Origin: Eubacterium plexicaudatum ASF492
GTDB taxonomy: Bacteria > Bacillota > Clostridia > Lachnospirales > Lachnospiraceae
Length of the DNA: 64,000 bases
Direction: 5' to 3'
NCBI RefSeq assembly: GCF_000364225.2
Contig: NZ_AQFT02000001.1
Coordinates: 1,736,001 to 1,800,000 of the forward strand
How positions within the stretch are numbered: position 1 is the stretch's first letter; each line of letters opens with the position of its first letter. This document shows positions 60,543 through 64,000 of this stretch, piece after piece. The notes beneath the pieces are model-generated. The model was not told where the DNA came from. It ran no database searches and was given only the letters and a program-made list of their open reading frames with translations. The translations under genes were made by a program, and so were the position numbers.

Positions 60543-62683
60543 TTATATAATTAATCCACCCGGATCCAGAATCAGGGCAATACTGCCATCGCCAAGCTGT
60601 GTACAGCCGGTCAGCCCCCTGACTTTTTTAATATAAGAAGGAATCGGTTTAACAACAATCTCCTGTTTGCCTACGAGCGTATCGACAAACAGACCGATGC
60701 GCTTGTCATCTACTTCTATAATGACCATCATGCCATCTTCTACCGCTTCCTGATAACCGTTCAGTCCGTACCATTCGCCTAAACGAATGACAGAAAAGCA
60801 CTCACCGCGGATCATAATATACTCGTCTCCGTTTGGCTCATGTATCATCATATCTTCCCGGACACGCACAAACTCTTTAATTACACCGGATTCCATAACA
60901 AAGGAAGAACCGCCTGTCTCCATAACAATTCCGTCGATAATTGCAAGTGTCAGCGGGATCTTTAAGCTCATCGTACTGCCATTGCCCGGATCGCTTTCAA
61001 TATCAAGCATTCCGCCGATCTCCTGAATGTTACGGACAACGACATCCATGCCTACGCCTCGGCCGGAGTACTCTGTAACCTGTTCATTTGTAGAAAAGCC
61101 CGGCAGGGTAATAAACTGATACACCTCTTTGTCGGAATAAGAACTGTCCGGTCTGGAAGCGTCTAAAATCCCCTGTTTTCTGGCTTTTGCAAGTATTTTT
61201 CCCGGTCCAGTCCGGTTCCGTTATCCTGTACGGTAATCCACACTTTTCCCGCCTCGGTCTTTGCAGACAGGGTAACTTTACCTTTATCCGATTTTCCGCT
61301 GGCCGCACGTTCTTCATTTGTCTCTATCCCATGATCGACCGCATTTCTGACAAGATGCATCAGCGGATCGGAAATATGTTCAATAATATTTTTATCTACT
61401 TCGGTCGTATCCCCGATCATCTCAAACTCGATATCTTTACCAAGTTTACGAGATACGTCGAATACAATACGATTCATTTTCTGGAATGTATTCGTCAGTG
61501 GAACCATTCGCATGGACATAATGACATTCTGTAAATCTGTCGAAATTTTAGAAAGCTGCGCAGCTGCTTTATTAAAATTATCCAGATTCAGTCCCGGTAC
61601 TTTCAAATCGGAACTCTGTAATACGACGGATTCGGAAATTACCAGCTCTCCAATCAGCTCCATTAACTGGTTCATTTTGCTGACATTTACGCTGATAAAG
61701 GACGCTTTTTCTGCTTTTGGCTTATCTTTTGCAAGCTTTTTCTGCTTGCCCGGCTCTTTGGACTTGATGACAAAATCACCCGGAGCAATTTTAGCCTTGT
61801 CTTTTGCTTCTACGGATGTTATTTTCTGCCCGCCTGCTTCAATCACTTCCACAGGAGAGTCCAGATCAATCTGTACATCCCCGCCTCCAAAGCCGCGCAC
61901 GTATTCTTCCGGACTGCATTCCGTAACATCGACCTTTTCCACCGAATAGCCTTCGGAAACAATCGCACGGATCTCCGCCGGATCTGCCTGCGTCTGCAAA
62001 AGCATCTTAAATCCTTCTTTTATAATGGCTTCCGAACTGCTCTCATCCGAAATAATATTTTCCGGTGTGTACAGCAAATCTTCGGCAATCTCCTTGAGTG
62101 CATATACTGCCTTATAAGCATGGATATTTGCCATTTCCGTATCCGAATAAAACGAAATAAATATCTTGTAAAAGTGACTGTCACTGGTTGCAACCGGAGC
62201 GATATAAAACTGTTTTGGCTCCTCACTCTTATTTTCCGGCAGCTTTGTCGTACTGTCTGCCGCACCCTCGTCTTCCCCTTTAATCTTCTTTAGAAATTTA
62301 TCCAGTTCCGCAATAATATCACTGGAATCTCCATCTACGGGATCTCCATTGCGGATTTTCTCCATTTCATTTGAAATAAAATCTTCAACATGCAGTACAT
62401 GCTCCACCAGCTCCAGATGCGGAACATTGTCCGGATGGGACTCTCTTAAATAAAAGAAGACATCCTCCAATTTATGCGACACAGCCGTTATATTATCGAA
62501 CATCATAATACCCGACGAACCTTTGATCGTATGCATCGTTCGGAAGATTTCGTTTATGCTGTCTTCATCAAAACAGTCTGCATCTTTTTGTTCCAGTACG
62601 GTATCCTGAAGCTGTTCCAGAAGCTGTCCGTTCTCAAACAGATACATATCCAGCATGTCTTCTGTATTAAATCCTTCAGCCAT
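60543..62683 (-). CDS. cheA: CheA chemotaxis histidine kinase (frameshifted)
   Basis: 713 residues after adding one base to the run at 61196-61200; the restored frame reads DREKILAKARKQGILDASRP across the break. P1 has the phospho-His in RTMHTIKGSSGIMMFDNITA. P3 contains VNVSKMNQLMELIGELVISE. The P4 ATPase has SDPLMHLVRNAVDHGIET, the N box, and QDNGTGLDREKI then GRGVGMDVVVRNIQEIGGML. P5 is a CheW-like domain (residues about 570-710). It phosphorylates the CheY-like protein at 62716 and CheB at 63122. Start behind AAAGGAGAAG. Confidence 0.95.
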
Positions 62684-62715
62684 ATTCTTCTCCTTTTTGT
62701 TATATTTTAATTACG

Positions 62716-63111
62716 TCAAATCAGGTTCAGTTTTTTAAGCGCCTGTTCAAATCTGTCCTGATTAATTGGCTTTCCGGAATATATCGTACAGCCAAGCTCA
62801 AATGCCATTTTTACATTTCTCTCTTCATTCAGCGCCGTTGTCATAATAACTTTGACTGCTTTGTCTTCTGGTATGTTCTTTTCTTTTTCCAGCTTGCGGA
62901 TTGCAACAAGCGCCTGATAACCATCCATTACAGGCATCATAATATCAAGGCAGACAAGATCATACGGTTCCTCATCTTCCAACGCCATCATAAATGCGTC
63001 TACTGCCTCCATACCGTCTACGGTAACATCGCATTCTCCGTATTTGGATAGAAAATTTACCATAAATTTGCGGGTTACAAAATCATCTTCTGCCAACAAA
63101 ATTTTCATCAT
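62716..63111 (-). CDS. CheY-like response regulator, single receiver domain
   Basis: A 131-residue receiver. Acidic pocket DD in LLAEDDFVTRKFMVNFL, phospho-Asp in DLVCLDIMMPVMDGYQALVA, switch Thr in VIMTTALNEERNVKMAFELG and Lys in YSGKPINQDRFEQALKKL. No output domain, so it is CheY-like or an adaptor. The longer insert (ALEDEEPYD) after helix 2 resembles stand-alone receivers of the MprR/CheV type. It lies between cheA and cheB, 10 bases from the cheB stop. Confidence 0.88.
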   Translation of the reverse strand: MMKILLAEDDFVTRKFMVNFLSKYGECDVTVDGMEAVDAFMMALEDEEPYDLVCLDIMMPVMDGYQALVAIRKLEKEKNIPEDKAVKVIMTTALNEERNVKMAFELGCTIYSGKPINQDRFEQALKKLNLI

Positions 63112-63121
63112 CTATTCTCCT

Positions 63122-64000
63122 TTACATTTTATTGAGTATCATATAAGTCCTGGACGCAATATCCTGCAGCTTCACCTGCTGCTCAACCGCTCCAATATCA
63201 TATGCCACTTTCGGCATTCCATACACAATGCAGGTAGACTCATCCTGACCAATCGTTTTCGCACCTGCGTTGCGCATCGCCAGCAGCCCTTTGGCGCCGT
63301 CGCCACCCATTCCTGTCAGAATAATGCCAACCGCATCCTTTTTCACTGTTTTTGCCACCGACTCAAACAACACATCTACCGAAGGACAATGTCCGTTTAC
63401 TCTTGGCCCGTTGCGGCATTCCACCTGATACATGCCGTTCACCTTTACAACCCGCATATGCTGGTCGCCTCCGGGAGCAATCAGAACATGCCCCGGCCGT
63501 ACCGTATCTCCGGTCTGCGCTTCTTTTACACGTACTCTGCACTGATCGTTCAGTCTTTTTGCATACATGGCCGTAAATCCCGGCGGCATGTGCTGCACGA
63601 TTACGACACCCGGAATATCGGGTCCGAATCCTTTGACGACTTCAAATATCGCCTCCGTACCGCCTGTAGACGCTCCGATCGCTACAAGCAGATTACTCTT
63701 TCCGGGTGCGCTGCCTGCGTATTCCTGCTGCATCGGTACTTTCTTTTTAATATTTCCGATCTTTGCCGTAGAAGCAATCTTTATCTTTACGAGCAATTCA
63801 TTACGAATGAAATCTTCCAGCTGCGCCCGGTTCGTAATCACAGGCTTTCCCACAAAATCCACGGCTCCCGCATTCATTGCATCAAAAACCGTATCGGACA
63901 AAGCGCTGATCACTACAACCGGAAGCGGATACTGCGGCATCAGCTTGCGTAAAAACTCAATTCCGTTCATACGTGGAAGTTCCACATCCAAAGTCATTAC
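63122..64000 (-). CDS. cheB: CheB protein-glutamate methylesterase (5' end outside window)
   Basis: The visible part starts in the receiver domain at VMTLDVELPRMNGIEFLRKL (phospho-Asp); the N-terminal 50 or so residues are beyond 64000. A linker of about 40 residues precedes the methylesterase domain, NLLVAIGASTGGTEAIFEVV with the catalytic Ser in GASTGG. HMPPGFTAMYAKRLN contributes His and GIILTGMGGDGAKGLLAMRN the Asp. It removes methyl groups from receptors in opposition to CheR. The linker runs into the esterase through KIASTAKIGNIKKKVPMQQE, a typical variable stretch. Confidence 0.95.
   Translation of the reverse strand, partial: VMTLDVELPRMNGIEFLRKLMPQYPLPVVVISALSDTVFDAMNAGAVDFVGKPVITNRAQLEDFIRNELLVKIKIASTAKIGNIKKKVPMQQEYAGSAPGKSNLLVAIGASTGGTEAIFEVVKGFGPDIPGVVIVQHMPPGFTAMYAKRLNDQCRVRVKEAQTGDTVRPGHVLIAPGGDQHMRVVKVNGMYQVECRNGPRVNGHCPSVDVLFESVAKTVKKDAVGIILTGMGGDGAKGLLAMRNAGAKTIGQDESTCIVYGMPKVAYDIGAVEQQVKLQDIASRTYMILNKM

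Overview
The window looks like a chromosome segment of a Gram-positive anaerobe of the Clostridia, most likely Lachnospiraceae. The evidence is the Rnf complex, a Na+-pump type decarboxylase cluster, the order HI0933-like flavoprotein - cmk - ispH - rpsA, an scpA/scpB pair, strong AGGAGG ribosome binding sites and A/T-rich intergenic DNA. I see no rRNA, tRNA or CRISPR. All assignments come from reading the sequence; no database search was run.

Positions 1 to about 20,300 are accessory DNA, the right part of an integrative or mobilizable element whose integrase must lie left of the window. It opens with the 5' end of a large ArdC-like/LtrC-like protein, followed by a DUF5688 protein. A toxin-antitoxin island comes next: a PIN toxin and an AbrB antitoxin separated by an AT-rich foreign gene, then VbhA/Fic and Phd/Doc. 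A run of small element proteins (5.3-8.7 kb) leads to three 234-bp tandem repeats, a candidate MobV oriT and a MobV relaxase. A ClpX-like AAA+ ATPase and a single-stranded DNA-binding protein follow. Next are 2.1 kb of non-coding, palindrome-rich repeats (13.4-15.5 kb), cargo including a secreted Ig-like/Cys-rich protein and a lipoprotein, and an XRE regulator. The element appears to end in a recombination scar and a hairpin at 20.3 kb.

Positions 20.4-25.3 kb hold four GT4-type glycosyltransferases in one minus-strand operon, probably for a surface polysaccharide. A coiled-coil repeat protein follows at 25.7-26.4 kb. The rnfCDGEAB operon (ferredoxin:NAD+ oxidoreductase, ion-pumping) covers 26.6-31.7 kb. 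Then come a YprB-like ribonuclease-H-fold protein, an orphan CheR, and a minus-strand run of an L,D-transpeptidase, MurR/RpiR regulator, flavoprotein, cmk, ispH and rpsA (33.9-40.8 kb). Positions 40.9-46.1 kb encode a biotin-dependent Na+-pump cluster with two different carboxyltransferase subunits, one biotin carrier, one gamma and one beta subunit. This could couple acyl-CoA and oxaloacetate decarboxylation, or act as a transcarboxylase. Cell-wall and division genes follow (two D,D-carboxypeptidases, scpA, scpB, a metallophosphoesterase), then cardiolipin synthase and an intracellular-type subtilase. Positions 53.8-64 kb carry a signalling block on the minus strand: cheB, a CheY-like regulator, cheA, cheW, two chemoreceptors, an HPt protein and a hybrid histidine kinase.

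One caution applies throughout the core region. Ten genes between 28 and 62 kb (rnfE, yprB-like, cheR, ispH, cmk, murR-like, the L,D-transpeptidase, a D,D-carboxypeptidase, HPt, cheA) are broken by 13 single-base losses, each in an A/T homopolymer. Adding one base back at each restores a full-length protein. This pattern points to sequencing or assembly error rather than biology, so these are given here as whole genes with the break positions stated.
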